Shown: piece by piece, positions 1 to 10,597 of the stretch
Layout: each line of letters starts with the position of its first letter
Position numbering within the stretch: position 1 is the stretch's first letter
Assembly (NCBI GenBank): GCA_021847645.1
Contig: JAJZQG010000009.1
Coordinates: 1 to 64,000, forward strand
DNA from: Myxococcales bacterium
GTDB lineage: Bacteria > Myxococcota_A > Polyangia > Polyangiales > Polyangiaceae
DNA length: 64,000 nucleotides
Direction: 5' to 3'
Made by a program: the position numbers and the translations under genes
The notes under the pieces: generated by a model
The model's input: the letters and a program-made list of their open reading frames with translations, nothing else
The model's database searches: none
What the model was told of the DNA's origin: nothing

Positions 1-177
1 GCGGCGAGGTTGGATCGGGGCACAGGTGAGGCTGAGCGATCAGGGTGGTTGAGGACGGGTCGGCGGGCGGAAGGCGCAGTAGCCGACGGGCAGGGCGCGA
101 CGCCCGGGCAACCATGCCGTGGAACACTGCAGGGAAGCGGGGCCCGACTCGACCTCCGGCCGGGCGGGGGGGCCGGC

Positions 178-846
178 CTACAGGCGTCGGAAGACGCCGA
201 TGGCAATGCCGAGGATCATGGTGGGGCGGAAGTCGGTAGCTCGCACCAGGATGGGGGCCATCTGATCGTTGGCGGGCTGGAACCGGACATAGTCCTTCTC
301 GGGATAGAAGTACTTGACGGTGGCCTCGTCGTTGATCAGGGCGACGACGATCTCGCCGCGGTTGGCGGTGTTCTGCTTGCGTACGAAGATGTAGTCGCCG
401 TTGAAGATACCGGCGTCGATCATCGAGTCGCCGCTCACGCGCAAGCCGAACACGTCGCGACCGCCGTGGACCATGGCCGCACCGACCGATACGGTGTCGA
501 TGACGTGCTCATCGGCAAGCACGGGCAGACCTGCGGCGACGCGCCCGAGGATGGGGATCTCGACGACGTTGGCACCAGCGCGAGCGTCGGCGAGGTTGAC
601 GACATCCGCGCCCTCGAAGGCGCCGAGCTGCTTGGGGCGAAGCGCACGGCTCTTCATGTCCTCTCGGGTGAGGTAGCCTTTGCGCTCGAGTGCCCGCAGG
701 TGGTCATTGACCCCGTTGGTCGAGCGGATGCCCATGTGCGCGCCGATCTCGCGGAGCGTGGGCGGATAGCCTCGCTGCGTGATCGACTCGCGGATGAAGT
801 CAAGCACCTGTTGCTGTCGTTGTGTCAGGCCTTGCATAGCGTCCAT
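178..846 (-). CDS. lexA: LexA repressor (SOS response)
   Basis: This is the SOS transcriptional repressor, a DNA-binding protein that cleaves itself when RecA is activated by DNA damage. The 222-residue product has the usual length. An N-terminal winged-helix domain covers about residues 1-70. The S24 peptidase domain shows the Ala105-Gly106 scissile pair, the catalytic Ser141 in a GDSM motif and Lys178 in EATVKYF. The first ATG is at 846, but the predicted transcription start lies at about 840-838, so the second ATG at 837 (Met4) may be the real start on a leaderless or nearly leaderless mRNA. It is the last gene of a same-strand run. Confidence 0.97.
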   Translation of the reverse strand: MDAMQGLTQRQQQVLDFIRESITQRGYPPTLREIGAHMGIRSTNGVNDHLRALERKGYLTREDMKSRALRPKQLGAFEGADVVNLADARAGANVVEIPILGRVAAGLPVLADEHVIDTVSVGAAMVHGGRDVFGLRVSGDSMIDAGIFNGDYIFVRKQNTANRGEIVVALINDEATVKYFYPEKDYVRFQPANDQMAPILVRATDFRPTMILGIAIGVFRRL

Positions 847-875
847 AGCCTACTGAACATGTGGCGAGTTGTCAA
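847..875 (-). promoter_or_regulatory. lexA promoter (sigma70-like)
   Basis: On the minus strand a perfect -35 TTGACA (870-875) is followed after 17 bp by TAGGCT (847-852), a 4/6 match to the -10 consensus. The -10 box directly abuts the first annotated ATG of lexA, so transcription would begin at or beyond that codon. This is read directly from the sequence; promoter activity is inferred. Confidence 0.6.
853..868 (-). promoter_or_regulatory. Putative LexA operator in the lexA promoter spacer
   Basis: The minus strand reads CTCGCCACATGTTCAG between the -35 and -10 boxes. The half-site GTTCAG agrees with the right half of the Myxococcus-type LexA box as I recall it, while the left half is poor. 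Autoregulation of lexA is expected for the family and the position would block RNA polymerase. The call is tentative because only one half-site matches. Confidence 0.4.
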
Positions 876-919
876 AATTCCGGCGAGGCCGGGAAACGCC
901 GCAGAGGTTCGAGGGTCCA

Positions 920-1390
920 TCAGAACCGATCCGTGATCGAAAGGAACGTGAGCTTGTCGTTGGTCGCGCGCAGGCGACGGATGAGCGTGCGGATGACGTT
1001 CCACAGGACCTCGTAGGCGAGGTCCTTGTGCATGAACAGCAAGTCCTCGAAGCGGTCCTTGGGCATCGACAGCAGCTCGCAGCGCTCGTGTGCGCGTGCA
1101 TCGGCCGAGCGTGGGGCCTCGTCGAGCAGAGCCATCTCGCCGAACACGTCGCCGCTGTCGAGGATGGCGAGGGCCTCTTCGCCGATCCCGGGGACTTCGC
1201 GGCTGATGCGCACGCGACCCTCGAGGATGAGATAGAGCCGATCGCCGGGGTCGCCCTGGCGGAAGATGACGGATGCTGCCGGATGCTCTTCCTGGCGCGA
1301 GATGTCGGCCAGCAGCCCGAGGGCGTCGGGGGTGAGGCCGGCGAAGATCTCCGCCTTGCCGAGTTGGTCGATGAGCCTGGGCGAGGTCAC
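920..1390 (-). CDS. Cyclic nucleotide-binding domain protein
   Basis: The roughly 156-residue protein is almost entirely a CRP/cNMP-binding beta-roll. The phosphate-binding cassette FGEMALLDEAPRSADA lies at about residues 83-98 and contains the Gly-Glu and the Arg that usually contact cAMP or cGMP. No helix-turn-helix follows it, so it is probably a small signalling or scaffold protein and not a CRP transcription factor. The GTG at 1390 was chosen because the longer reading frame would run back into the preceding TonB-like gene; no strong Shine-Dalgarno supports it. It sits between the TonB-like gene (83 bp away) and lexA. Confidence 0.8.
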   Translation of the reverse strand: MTSPRLIDQLGKAEIFAGLTPDALGLLADISRQEEHPAASVIFRQGDPGDRLYLILEGRVRISREVPGIGEEALAILDSGDVFGEMALLDEAPRSADARAHERCELLSMPKDRFEDLLFMHKDLAYEVLWNVIRTLIRRLRATNDKLTFLSITDRF

Positions 1391-1472
1391 GCGCTCGCAG
1401 CCTAGCGCAGGGACGGCGGGCAGGCCCAGAAAGGTGCGAAAGGCGCGGGGCGCGCGAGCGCGTCTCAGCGTG

Positions 1473-2378
1473 TCAGCGTGTGAAGATGACGCGGATGGGG
1501 GCGGTGGTGCCGGCGACGGGGTTGCCGCCGCGATCGAGCGCGGTGACATAGCGCTGGGCCAGGGCGCACATGCGTGCCGATCGACCGAAGCCGTGGCCCG
1601 GGTCCTGGGTTACGCGCACGGACTGCGCGGAGCCGTCAGGGCGCACCGTGACCACGAGCGTGACGACGGCATAGTCGACCTGGTCCGCATCGGCTTCGGG
1701 CGGGAACGGGCAGGAGGACCAGTTCGAGCCGGAGGTGACGGTGGCAGCGCGCGAGCGGTCGGGGCCGTCGTCTTTGGGGGGCGCGGGCTTGCCGGTGCCG
1801 GTGGCGCCGGGGACGCCGCCGACCACGGCTGCGCGGTTGGTGACGGGGGTGGTGGCGGTGCCGGCGGCCGCGGTGACACCACCGACGTAGGAGTTGGCCT
1901 CGCCGGTGACGAAGCCGTCTCCGGTGAGGTCGACGGGGTCGTTGGGATCGGTGGGAGCGCTGATGATCTTGCCAGCTTGCGCGGGGGCAGGCGGTGGCTC
2001 GGCCGCGGGCGTGTTGGACGTGGCGATGGGCTTGGGGGCGGCGATCTCCTGAGGTTCGGGCGGCTTGGGGGGATCGGGCTCGGGCGCAGGTGGCGGCGGC
2101 GGCTTGACCACGTCGATGTCATAGGTCGACCAGAGATACTGGTGGATGTCGTCGCGGGTGTTGACGGCCCAGTTGTAGACGTCGACGGGCGAGGCGAAGG
2201 CGCGGCTGGTGAAGGACGCGTGGGAGACGAGGCCGACGAGCAAGCCGAAGATGAGGCCGCGGCGGGTGGCGCGGGTTCCGAAGTGCAGGACTGCCTCGAG
2301 CGGGTCACCGCGGTCGTGCGCGACACGCTGTATCGGAAGCGTGGGCGCAAGAGCGATGGGCTCGGGAGCGTTGAGCAT
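1473..2378 (-). CDS. TonB-family energy transducer
   Basis: The 301-residue protein has a membrane segment at about residues 39-60, a long Pro-rich periplasmic linker (about 92-135, with a PPPPPAPEPDPPKPPEP stretch) and a C-terminal TonB-like domain. In that domain a beta-strand with DGSAQSVRVT and the phrase APIRVIFTR at the end resemble AgmX/TonB C-termini of myxobacteria. It is the third gene after exbB and exbD, with only 12 bp after exbD, and AGGGAAAGG precedes the ATG. The three proteins likely form a proton-motive-force-driven complex that powers outer-membrane transport or gliding-type machinery. The substrate is not evident. Confidence 0.8.
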   Translation of the reverse strand: MLNAPEPIALAPTLPIQRVAHDRGDPLEAVLHFGTRATRRGLIFGLLVGLVSHASFTSRAFASPVDVYNWAVNTRDDIHQYLWSTYDIDVVKPPPPPAPEPDPPKPPEPQEIAAPKPIATSNTPAAEPPPAPAQAGKIISAPTDPNDPVDLTGDGFVTGEANSYVGGVTAAAGTATTPVTNRAAVVGGVPGATGTGKPAPPKDDGPDRSRAATVTSGSNWSSCPFPPEADADQVDYAVVTLVVTVRPDGSAQSVRVTQDPGHGFGRSARMCALAQRYVTALDRGGNPVAGTTAPIRVIFTR

Positions 2379-2390
2379 CGACGCCTTTCC

Positions 2391-2834
2391 CTACTGCGAC
2401 GTGGCTGGCGCGGCCTTGGTGCCGATTCCCTCGATAGGTGTGACGCCGAACGCGATCTTGGAGACGCCGGCCTGCTTGAGCAGATCCAGCACATGGATGA
2501 CCCGTCCGTGGGTCACGGCCTGATCGGCCTGGATGACCGCGCGCAGGTCTTCGTTCTTGGAACGCGCCTCGCGCGCGAGGCCGAGCACGGCATCGTCGTT
2601 GGGCAGCTTCTTCTGGTCGACGAAGATGTCGCCGTTGACGTTCATCTGCACGGAGAAGACGGTCTGCACGTTCTGCCCGGTGGCAGCCTTGGGCAAGTCC
2701 AGGGGCATGGATTGGGACACGATGATCTTGGCGGTGACCATCATGACGATGAGCAACACGAGCGTGATGTCGACGAGCGGCACGATGTTGATCCCGGTGA
2801 TGCCCTCATTGTCGTCGATCGTTCCACCAGCCAT
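2391..2834 (-). CDS. exbD: ExbD/TolR-family biopolymer transport protein
   Basis: This 147-residue inner-membrane protein has one N-terminal membrane helix containing the conserved Asp in the PLVDI motif, which carries protons with ExbB, followed by a periplasmic domain (DGDIFVDQ-like strand, RAVIQADQAVTHGRV). The ATG at 2834 was preferred over upstream codons because a perfect AGGAGG lies 5 nt before it. It starts 37 bp after exbB and is followed closely by the TonB-like gene, forming one transcription unit. Confidence 0.93.
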   Translation of the reverse strand: MAGGTIDDNEGITGINIVPLVDITLVLLIVMMVTAKIIVSQSMPLDLPKAATGQNVQTVFSVQMNVNGDIFVDQKKLPNDDAVLGLAREARSKNEDLRAVIQADQAVTHGRVIHVLDLLKQAGVSKIAFGVTPIEGIGTKAAPATSQ

Positions 2835-2871
2835 GCGACCTCCTAGGAGCGTGAGAGGGGGAGCCGACGAC

Positions 2872-3606
2872 TCATGCTTCACCTGCCGATTCGGCGACCT
2901 TGTCGCGGGAAGGGCGACCGGTGCCGGGCATCGAGGGGCGAGGAGCATGGCCGACTTCGACGGCGAACAGGTAGGAGAGCAGGACGCACGACAGGGTGTC
3001 GGTATTGGCGATGGTGGCCTTGATGAGGCGCTGGAAGAAGTTGAACGCGGCGACGGCCGGAATGGCCACCGCGAGGCCGATGGCGGTGGACACGAGGGCT
3101 TCGGCGATGGCCCACATGACGGCCTGAGGCGCCATGGTGGTGGCGGCTTCGGCAGCGGAGGAGGAGTGCCGTCCGAGCTCCTCGAAGGCCATCATGACGC
3201 CGATGACGGTGCCGAACAGGCCGATGAAGGGGGCGTTGTTGCCGAGGGTGCCGAGGATGGCGAGGCGTTTCTCGAGGCGCATGCGCTGCAGGGCGGCGGC
3301 TCCCTTCATGGCCTCTTCGGAGGCGCGAGGTCCGCGGTCGGCCTCGAGCAGGCCGGCGACGACGACGGCTGCCTCGGCGGAAGGGGACGCCTTCATGCGG
3401 TGGATGGCGCCGTCGATGTCGCCCTTGCGCAGAAGGGCGCGCAATTCCTGGGCGAGGTTGGCGAGGTTGTCGCGGATGGACAGGAAGAACCAGGCGCGTT
3501 CGAGCATGACCGCGACCGACACGATGCTCAGACCGATCAGCAGGTACATGACCCAGGAGGCGCCGAAGCCGACCAAGATCCGCTTGAGCCATTCAATGAT
3601 GTTCAT
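2872..3606 (-). CDS. exbB: ExbB/TolQ-family proton channel protein
   Basis: The 244-residue protein has the MotA/TolQ/ExbB layout: an N-terminal membrane helix at about 15-38, a cytoplasmic loop, and two C-terminal helices. The conserved signature GTLGNNAPFIGLFGTVIGVM precedes the second helix, and the third is AIAEALVSTAIGLAVAIPA. It is the proton-conducting partner of the ExbD protein encoded just downstream. AAGGA is found 9 nt upstream of the ATG. It is the first gene of the exbB-exbD-tonB operon. Confidence 0.94.
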   Translation of the reverse strand: MNIIEWLKRILVGFGASWVMYLLIGLSIVSVAVMLERAWFFLSIRDNLANLAQELRALLRKGDIDGAIHRMKASPSAEAAVVVAGLLEADRGPRASEEAMKGAAALQRMRLEKRLAILGTLGNNAPFIGLFGTVIGVMMAFEELGRHSSSAAEAATTMAPQAVMWAIAEALVSTAIGLAVAIPAVAAFNFFQRLIKATIANTDTLSCVLLSYLFAVEVGHAPRPSMPGTGRPSRDKVAESAGEA

Positions 3607-3709
3607 CTGGAGAATCCTTGCATGAGTGCTGCCGGGGGGTCACGGCCGCGCGGGCGAACGGCATGAGGTATGACCCGGCAGGCTGCAGTTCACAAGTCGG
3701 GACACTCCT

Positions 3710-4798
3710 CTACCCCGAAGTGGGCTGCGGGTCGTACAACAATTCATCGTGTCCCGATGTTTCCTCCGCGGGATTGGCACCGGCTCGGGGCGCGCGGGCA
3801 TCGGTCAGCGTGCAGGCGCCTCCGAGCAGCGTGGTCGCGTAGACGCCCTTGGGCAAGGTGAATTCGGCGAGCAACGAGCCGTCCGGGCGGGAGGTCAGGG
3901 CCATCTCGGAGGGAAACACGCGCAGGACGCGGCGGGAGCCGGCGCCCAGCTTGCGGTGCCGCTCGAGCGTCGAAGGATCTCCAATCGCATCGTGGAGCAA
4001 CGCGTCCTCGAGTTGACCGGGGAGGCCCGAAGCGCGACGCATCTCGGCACCGAAGATCGGGCCGGTGGCCGAAACCAGCGCGTCGGCAGCGCGCCGGGCG
4101 TCCGTGTCGGGGTCGGTGCAGTCGAACAGGCCGCCCGTGTCGTGCTTCTTGACGACATCGCCGGCGAGCACGGTGGCCCAGGTGTCGTCCTCGAGGCGGG
4201 CTTGCAGGACACGGTCGAACAGCCAGGCCTGCAGGGAGGAGAACAGCAAGCGCGCCATCCTGGGGTCGCGCGGTCCGCGTGTTTCGCCGCGCAACCACGC
4301 CAACGTGCGTTGCGGATTGTCGCCGTCGCGGCCGAAGCGCTGGGGGCCGAAGGAGTTGGGGAAGCCGCGGGCGGAGGCAGAGGACAGGTCGCGCTGAACC
4401 TGGTCGAGGGCCGCGGGATCGATGTCACGCAGCACGATGCGGAAGCGGTTGCCGGCGAGGTGGCCGGTCCGCAGCTTGTTGGTGTGCCGGGAGACCTCGA
4501 GGATTTCGACGTCGGGCAGGACGAGCTCGCGCAGGGGAGCGAGGTCCTTGGGTTCGGGCCAGGGCAACGACAGGTACTGGCTGGTGATCGCGTGTCGATC
4601 CTTCATGCCGGCGTGACCGATCTCGCGCGGGGCCGTGCCGGTGGCGCGCGCGATGCGGGCGATGCACTCGAAGGTGGTCAGGCCGGTCTTGCGGACGCGC
4701 AGGAACACGTGGGGGCCATGACCCACCGGTGCGTAGGCGGGAAGCTCGTCGACGACGAAGTCCTCGAGGTTGGCGCGGATGGTGGCGGCAGGCTTCAC
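3710..4798 (-). CDS. truD: tRNA pseudouridine(13) synthase TruD
   Basis: TruD isomerises U13 of tRNA to pseudouridine in the cytoplasm. The 362-residue product is close to the usual length. The family signature GHAGMKDRHAITSQYL lies at residues 61-76 with the catalytic Asp67, and NSFGPQRFG follows at 148-156. I placed the start at the GTG at 4798 because a perfect AGGAGG lies 9 nt upstream. The open frame continues upstream only as Thr/Pro-rich nonsense overlapping the neighbouring FGE-like gene. It has its own gap of 79 bp from that gene and may be separately transcribed. Confidence 0.95.
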   Translation of the reverse strand: MKPAATIRANLEDFVVDELPAYAPVGHGPHVFLRVRKTGLTTFECIARIARATGTAPREIGHAGMKDRHAITSQYLSLPWPEPKDLAPLRELVLPDVEILEVSRHTNKLRTGHLAGNRFRIVLRDIDPAALDQVQRDLSSASARGFPNSFGPQRFGRDGDNPQRTLAWLRGETRGPRDPRMARLLFSSLQAWLFDRVLQARLEDDTWATVLAGDVVKKHDTGGLFDCTDPDTDARRAADALVSATGPIFGAEMRRASGLPGQLEDALLHDAIGDPSTLERHRKLGAGSRRVLRVFPSEMALTSRPDGSLLAEFTLPKGVYATTLLGGACTLTDARAPRAGANPAEETSGHDELLYDPQPTSG

Positions 4799-4877
4799 GG
4801 GGTGCGGCCTCCTGGGCGGGGCGTGGAGTGGGGTGTCATCGTCGCGAAGAACGCTCGGGCGCGCGGCTGTGGAGTGC

Positions 4878-5663
4878 TCAGCGTGGGTCGGCACAGCAGC
4901 GGAAGCCGGTGGAGTAGTCGTGGTAGACGGCGTTGTGGGCGACGGTCTTGTAGTCGCAGCCGTCGCCGTTGATGTGGGTATCGAGGTAGTAGCCGCCGCG
5001 GAAGGTGCCGTCTGCGGTCGCCACCCACTCGTGCAGGTTGCCGACCATGTCATAGACGCCGTACGCGTTGTGGCAGCGCCTGAACTGGCCGGTGCGAGCG
5101 AGGGAGCCTCGGAGCTGGTTGAGGCGAGGATCGTTCATCGGGCCCCAACCGTAGGCTGTCTCGGGCACGCCGCCGCGCTCGCCGTAGTAGTGATTCAAGG
5201 GCGAGACGCCGGCGTCGTTGCAGGCGCCGGCGACGTGGGCCTTGCCGTAGGGCCACTGGGTGACGCGGGGCCCCTTGCAGGCCTTTTCCCACTCGGCCTC
5301 GGTGCACAGGCGCTTGCCGGAGGCCTTGCAGGCGGATTCGGCCTCGTTGCGGCTGATATACGCTTGTGGATAGACGGCTGGACGGGAGATGGCGCGGATC
5401 TCGAGGCCTGCCACGGGCTCGAAGGGGGAGTGAGACTTCCAAGATTTCCCTTGCTTGACCTGCACGATCGACTCGTACTTGTCGATGCAGAACTGTCCTG
5501 ATATGGATACCATGTTGCGCAGGCGGCAGCCTGTGCGGCCGGCGGAGGCGACGGTTGGGAGCAGGGCGACGAGCAGCAGGGCGAGGCAGAAGAGCGCTGC
5601 GGGGCGCGCCAGGTCCCAGGCGTGTGCGGCAGGTCGGTTGGAGGCAAGGGGCAAGGGGAGCAT
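4878..5663 (-). CDS. Secreted formylglycine-generating-enzyme (SUMF1)-like protein
   Basis: The 261-residue protein begins with a Sec signal peptide (hydrophobic 23-37, likely cleavage near Ala41). It then carries an FGE-sulfatase/C-type-lectin-like fold, shown by RLCTEAEWEKACKG, NAYGVYDMVGNLHEWV and the terminal STGFRCC. In myxobacteria such domains mostly act as secreted or periplasmic modules and not as true sulfatase activators; the active-site cysteine pair cannot be confirmed by eye. It lies 18 bp after the PEGA/barrel gene and is the third member of a kinase-led operon. Confidence 0.85.
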   Translation of the reverse strand: MLPLPLASNRPAAHAWDLARPAALFCLALLLVALLPTVASAGRTGCRLRNMVSISGQFCIDKYESIVQVKQGKSWKSHSPFEPVAGLEIRAISRPAVYPQAYISRNEAESACKASGKRLCTEAEWEKACKGPRVTQWPYGKAHVAGACNDAGVSPLNHYYGERGGVPETAYGWGPMNDPRLNQLRGSLARTGQFRRCHNAYGVYDMVGNLHEWVATADGTFRGGYYLDTHINGDGCDYKTVAHNAVYHDYSTGFRCCADPR

Positions 5664-5681
5664 CGCAAGGTTCGGACGGCG

Positions 5682-7132
5682 TCACCACCGTCCCCATTCA
5701 CCATAGCCCACGCGAAGGCCGATGCCCGCCTGGGGAACGATGGTGTGATCGGTGTACGGACGAAGGCCGTTGCTGCTCACACTGGTGGCGCCCTCGAAGG
5801 TCGTCTGAAGCGTGAGCTCCAGGATCGCCTTGCCCATGTTGACTTGCGGACCGACTTCGAGGCCGAAGTAGCTGTTGGTTCCAGCGAACGTGAGAGCGTC
5901 GAGCACGAGCTTGTGGTGCACGGCACCCACGCCGAAGGTTCCGGAGAAGCGGATGGACCTGCCGCCGGCGAGCAGGCGGACATTGCCGCCGTAGCGGCTG
6001 GTCGTGAGCGTGTACGACGCCGGGGTCGAGGTGCCGGTCGCGGTGTCGGTCATCTGGCCGTCGACGTCCTGGCCGCCGCTCTCGAACATGCCCTCGAACG
6101 CGAAGTACGCGTTGAAGCGATATCCGGCGCGCACTCCGAAGAAGCCGCCAGTCGCGTCGCCCTTGGTGCGGGGCGTGAACCGGTCAGGGGACTGAAGCAC
6201 AGCGGTGTTGGTGGCTGCGACCAGGCCGTAGAACCCCTTGGGCGGGGGCTCGTCGAGCGGTTGTGACGGGTCGCCATCGGCGTACGGCAGCGCTGAAGAA
6301 TCGGCCTCGGCGGGCAGCACGGCCGGGTCGGAGGCTCCGAGGGGGAGGCGCAGTTCGATGCGATCGCCGGCGCGCACGTCGAGCTGGGTAGCGAAGGGCT
6401 TGAATCCGGTCTTGTAGACCTGGAGCAGATGGGAGCCCGGGGCGAGCGAACCGGACCACGCGCCGTAGGACTTGGCCTCGCGATCGATGGCGATGGCCGC
6501 GCCCGGATTGCTGGCGAGGATCGAGACGTCGGCAGCCGTGGCGGGCAGCACCAGATCGATCTGCTGGCGTTCCCCGCCCGCGATCCTGGCAACGATCTCG
6601 ACGGGCGCGTGGGACGGGGCCGTGCCGGAGATTCGATACTCGCCGGAAGCGAGCCGGATGGGTTGGTCGGGCTTGCTGGTGTCGAGGGGGCGGCCGTCGA
6701 TGGTCACGTGAGCGTCGGGCGGGTCGACGTGCAGCACCAGCGAGCCGACGAGCGGGGCGAGGTCCTGTTCGGTCTTGCGGATGGCTTCGCGGTCATCGGC
6801 CGACAACGAAGAGCCGAACTCGCGCTGCAGCTTCTCGAGGGTTTCGAGGGCGGCGACGTAGCGAAACAATCGAGTTTGGCACAAGGCGATGTTCTGCAGG
6901 GCGGCGGCGGTCGGCAGGTCTCTGTAGGAGGCCTCGAATTCGGCGAGGGCGCCGGTGTAGTTGCGCTCCTGGAAGAGCGTGACGCCCAGATGCAGGTGGT
7001 GCCTGGCCGATTCCTTGGCGTCTTGCGTGGGGGCAGCCGCCACGGGTCCGGCCGACGCGGGGCCGGCGACGGCGCCGAGCGTCGCGGCGAGCAGCGCGAC
7101 GACGACGGCACGGGAGGAGCGAGGCAAGGCCA

Positions 7133-7136
<4 letters not shown>
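5682..7136 (-). CDS. PEGA-domain protein with N-terminal repeat region and C-terminal beta-barrel-like domain
   Basis: A signal peptide ends at a GPASA-like site near residue 29. A TPR-like region follows (ARHHLHLGVTLFQERNYTGALAEFE, about 43-120), then two PEGA-type beta domains (about 150-290; HVTIDGRPLD and AIAIDREAKSYGAWSGSLAPG). The last 170 residues are rich in alternating aromatic and glycine strands (GVRAGYRF, FGVGAVHH, GIGLRVGYGEWGRW) and end in an aromatic residue, as outer-membrane barrels do. The start is GTG 7136 or the adjacent ATG 7133, overlapping the stop of the kinase gene, so the two are translationally coupled. It may link the kinase to the envelope. Confidence 0.75.
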
Positions 7137-8734
<1,598 letters not shown>

Positions 8735-8805
8735 GAGGCACCGGTGTGCGAGCGCGAGGCGCAAGCGCCAGACTAGCAGAATCGGAGCCGCGGGACACAG
8801 ACGGG

Positions 8806-9792
8806 TCAGCGTCGTCGGGCGGGAGGGGCGGAAGGGAGAGAGTGCTCGAGGTCCGCCAAAGGCAACTGCGGGGAACGACGGTGTGGTTGTGCGGGCTCGA
8901 GGTTGCGGGGACCGAGGCAGTTGGCGTGCACGTCGACCTCGCTCGCGTTGCGCAGAGCGCGGTCGGGGGACTCGCATGCATAGCAGTACACGCAGCCGTG
9001 GGCGCAGGTGTGGTAGGCGCCGATATCGCGTGCGAGCACGCAGCCGCAGCCCTTGCGCGTCGGAGCGTCGCGGAACGCGACGAGGGGGTCGCGCGCGAAG
9101 GAGCGAATCAGGTCGGGGTCGATGCAGCGTGCGCGGGGCACAGTGGGCAGGAGATCGGGCTCGCAGCAGGCGCTGAGGTCGAGGCCGTGGGCCCGGGCGA
9201 TCTCGAGCAAGTCGGAGGCGAGGCCGAAGCGCTGGGCGAGTGGAGGCGGCTCGAAGGTCTCGCCGGTGGCGGCGCGCACGGCGTCGAGCTCCCGGACGGT
9301 TGCGGGGTAGCGATCGAGGAACGAGACGACACACCGGGATGCATGCGGGGCGATGCGCTCTGCGAGGCGTTCGAAGCGATCGAGGTGATGGGCCGGATCG
9401 TGGCGGGAGCCGAGCAGGATCGGATCGTAGCGCCAGATGATGCGGTGCCGGCCGTAGCGACGCGCCAGGGCCTCGAACTGGTCGAGCACGTCATCGACGG
9501 CGGGAGCGCGAAGCTCGAACGGGGGCCCGTACGCCGTCAGGGTCAGGTGGAAACAGGGGAGCAATCCCCTGTCGTCGAGCTCGGGCAAGTGGGGAAGCAG
9601 ACGGCCATAGTCGCGGGACCAGAAGACCACGGCGATGACGTCGTCGGCGAGCAGCGAGACGCGCATAACATGGGCGGGATTGCGCGGATTGCGGACGAGC
9701 ACGAATCCCTCGCGCACGCGCTGCAGCAACCAAGGCGTGAAGAACGCCGGGATGTCGGTTCGCCGACTGGCGCTGATGACATGAGGGGGCAC
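8806..9792 (-). CDS. DUF1848 family protein (cysteine-rich, radical-SAM-like)
   Basis: The N-terminal phrase ISASRRTDIPAFF followed by a W, and the C-terminal cysteine cluster GCGCVLARDIGAYHTCAHGCVYCYA, are hallmarks of the DUF1848 family, which has no established reaction. The cysteines could bind an iron-sulfur cluster or zinc. The protein is 328 residues, close to family length. It starts at ATG 9792, lies 71 bp upstream of the kinase gene on the same strand and diverges from the gene at 10010. Confidence 0.85.
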   Translation of the reverse strand: MPPHVISASRRTDIPAFFTPWLLQRVREGFVLVRNPRNPAHVMRVSLLADDVIAVVFWSRDYGRLLPHLPELDDRGLLPCFHLTLTAYGPPFELRAPAVDDVLDQFEALARRYGRHRIIWRYDPILLGSRHDPAHHLDRFERLAERIAPHASRCVVSFLDRYPATVRELDAVRAATGETFEPPPLAQRFGLASDLLEIARAHGLDLSACCEPDLLPTVPRARCIDPDLIRSFARDPLVAFRDAPTRKGCGCVLARDIGAYHTCAHGCVYCYACESPDRALRNASEVDVHANCLGPRNLEPAQPHRRSPQLPLADLEHSLPSAPPARRR

Positions 9793-10009
9793 GGCAGTAG
9801 AGCGTTGCGCTTGGGGGCGCAGTGGGCAAGGAGCGGTGGTGGCGCTTTCGAGCGGGGCGGACGGGGATGGTGGTCGGGAGCGATCCCATCTTGCGCGCCG
9901 GGGCTGTTATGTAGCATAGAGCGGTTGCGCAGAAGCCGGACACCGCTTGAGGAACGACGCGTCAGTCTGTGGCCATCAAGCGTCAGCGAGGGCGATCAAC
10001 TTGGTACGG

Positions 10010-10564
10010 ATGATTGATCCACGGTGGCGGTTGTCGGTCCTGATCTTCGCAGGGGGCAGCATCATTCCCCTGATCGGCCTGCTCGCGGCGGACTGGACGG
10101 TGCCGAAGCCCTCCAAGAGCGCGCAAGTGGACCATGCTGCCGCTGCGAACCTGGTGCTTGGCGGGCAGGCCGAGGGCGAAGAGCAGGAGCCTACCGCGTC
10201 TCCGAGTCGGGGACGCTTTCATGGCAACGAGCCGACGGCGAATGCACCGAACCGCTTTCCGGCACCAGGTCCCACGATCATGCCGAAGCCGATTCCGGCG
10301 ACGCCTCCGCGGCTGATACCGGTCGGTGAGGCCGAACACGCGGAGATCCCGCCAGCGGCCAAGCCGGCGCAGGACGCCAGGTCGGCGCTCGCGGTCGCGC
10401 CTGAGCGCGTCGCGGAGGTACCAACGCAGGTCGAGGACGCGCCCAAGCGTGTCGAGGAAGCACCGGCCCGACCGGAAGAGGCCGCACCGAACGTCGGGAC
10501 CGAGACCCCTGCGGTGCAAGCGCCGGCTCCGGAGGCTGACGCGGCTGCCGGCGACGCTCCCTAG
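10010..10564 (+). CDS. Hypothetical membrane-anchored Pro/Ala/Glu-rich protein
   Basis: No family was recognised. From the ATG at 10010 the 184-residue product has one N-terminal membrane helix (RLSVLIFAGGSIIPLIGLL) followed by a low-complexity tail rich in Ala, Pro, Glu and Val, with a PTIMPKPIPATPPRLIP segment and later acidic repeats (VEDAPKRVEEAPARPEE). A longer frame starts at 9947. The composition suggests a periplasmic linker or TonB-like spacer without a C-terminal domain. It may be single-gene and is convergent with the ferredoxin gene. Coding status is moderately supported by steady high-GC third positions. Confidence 0.55.
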   Translation: MIDPRWRLSVLIFAGGSIIPLIGLLAADWTVPKPSKSAQVDHAAAANLVLGGQAEGEEQEPTASPSRGRFHGNEPTANAPNRFPAPGPTIMPKPIPATPPRLIPVGEAEHAEIPPAAKPAQDARSALAVAPERVAEVPTQVEDAPKRVEEAPARPEEAAPNVGTETPAVQAPAPEADAAAGDAP

Positions 10565-10597
10565 GCGTCGCGGGTCCGCTGGTTTCGGGGCCACGCA

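Noticed and set aside
93-105. GGGCG/CGCCC hairpin downstream of lexA
   Set aside because: Only 5 bp with no U-tract, so a terminator cannot be supported.
10-936. A 308-codon open frame on the plus strand across lexA
   Set aside because: It is antisense to lexA, whose product has all catalytic residues. Its Gly/Val/Asp-rich composition marks a shadow frame.
3607-3709. Possible terminator between exbB and truD
   Set aside because: No stem with a following T-run was found. The GC-rich palindromes are not above background for this composition.
8735-9334. A 200-residue N-terminal extension of the Ser/Thr kinase
   Set aside because: It overlaps the DUF1848 gene antisense-frame style with Arg-rich sequence, and the kinase domain begins just after Met 8734.
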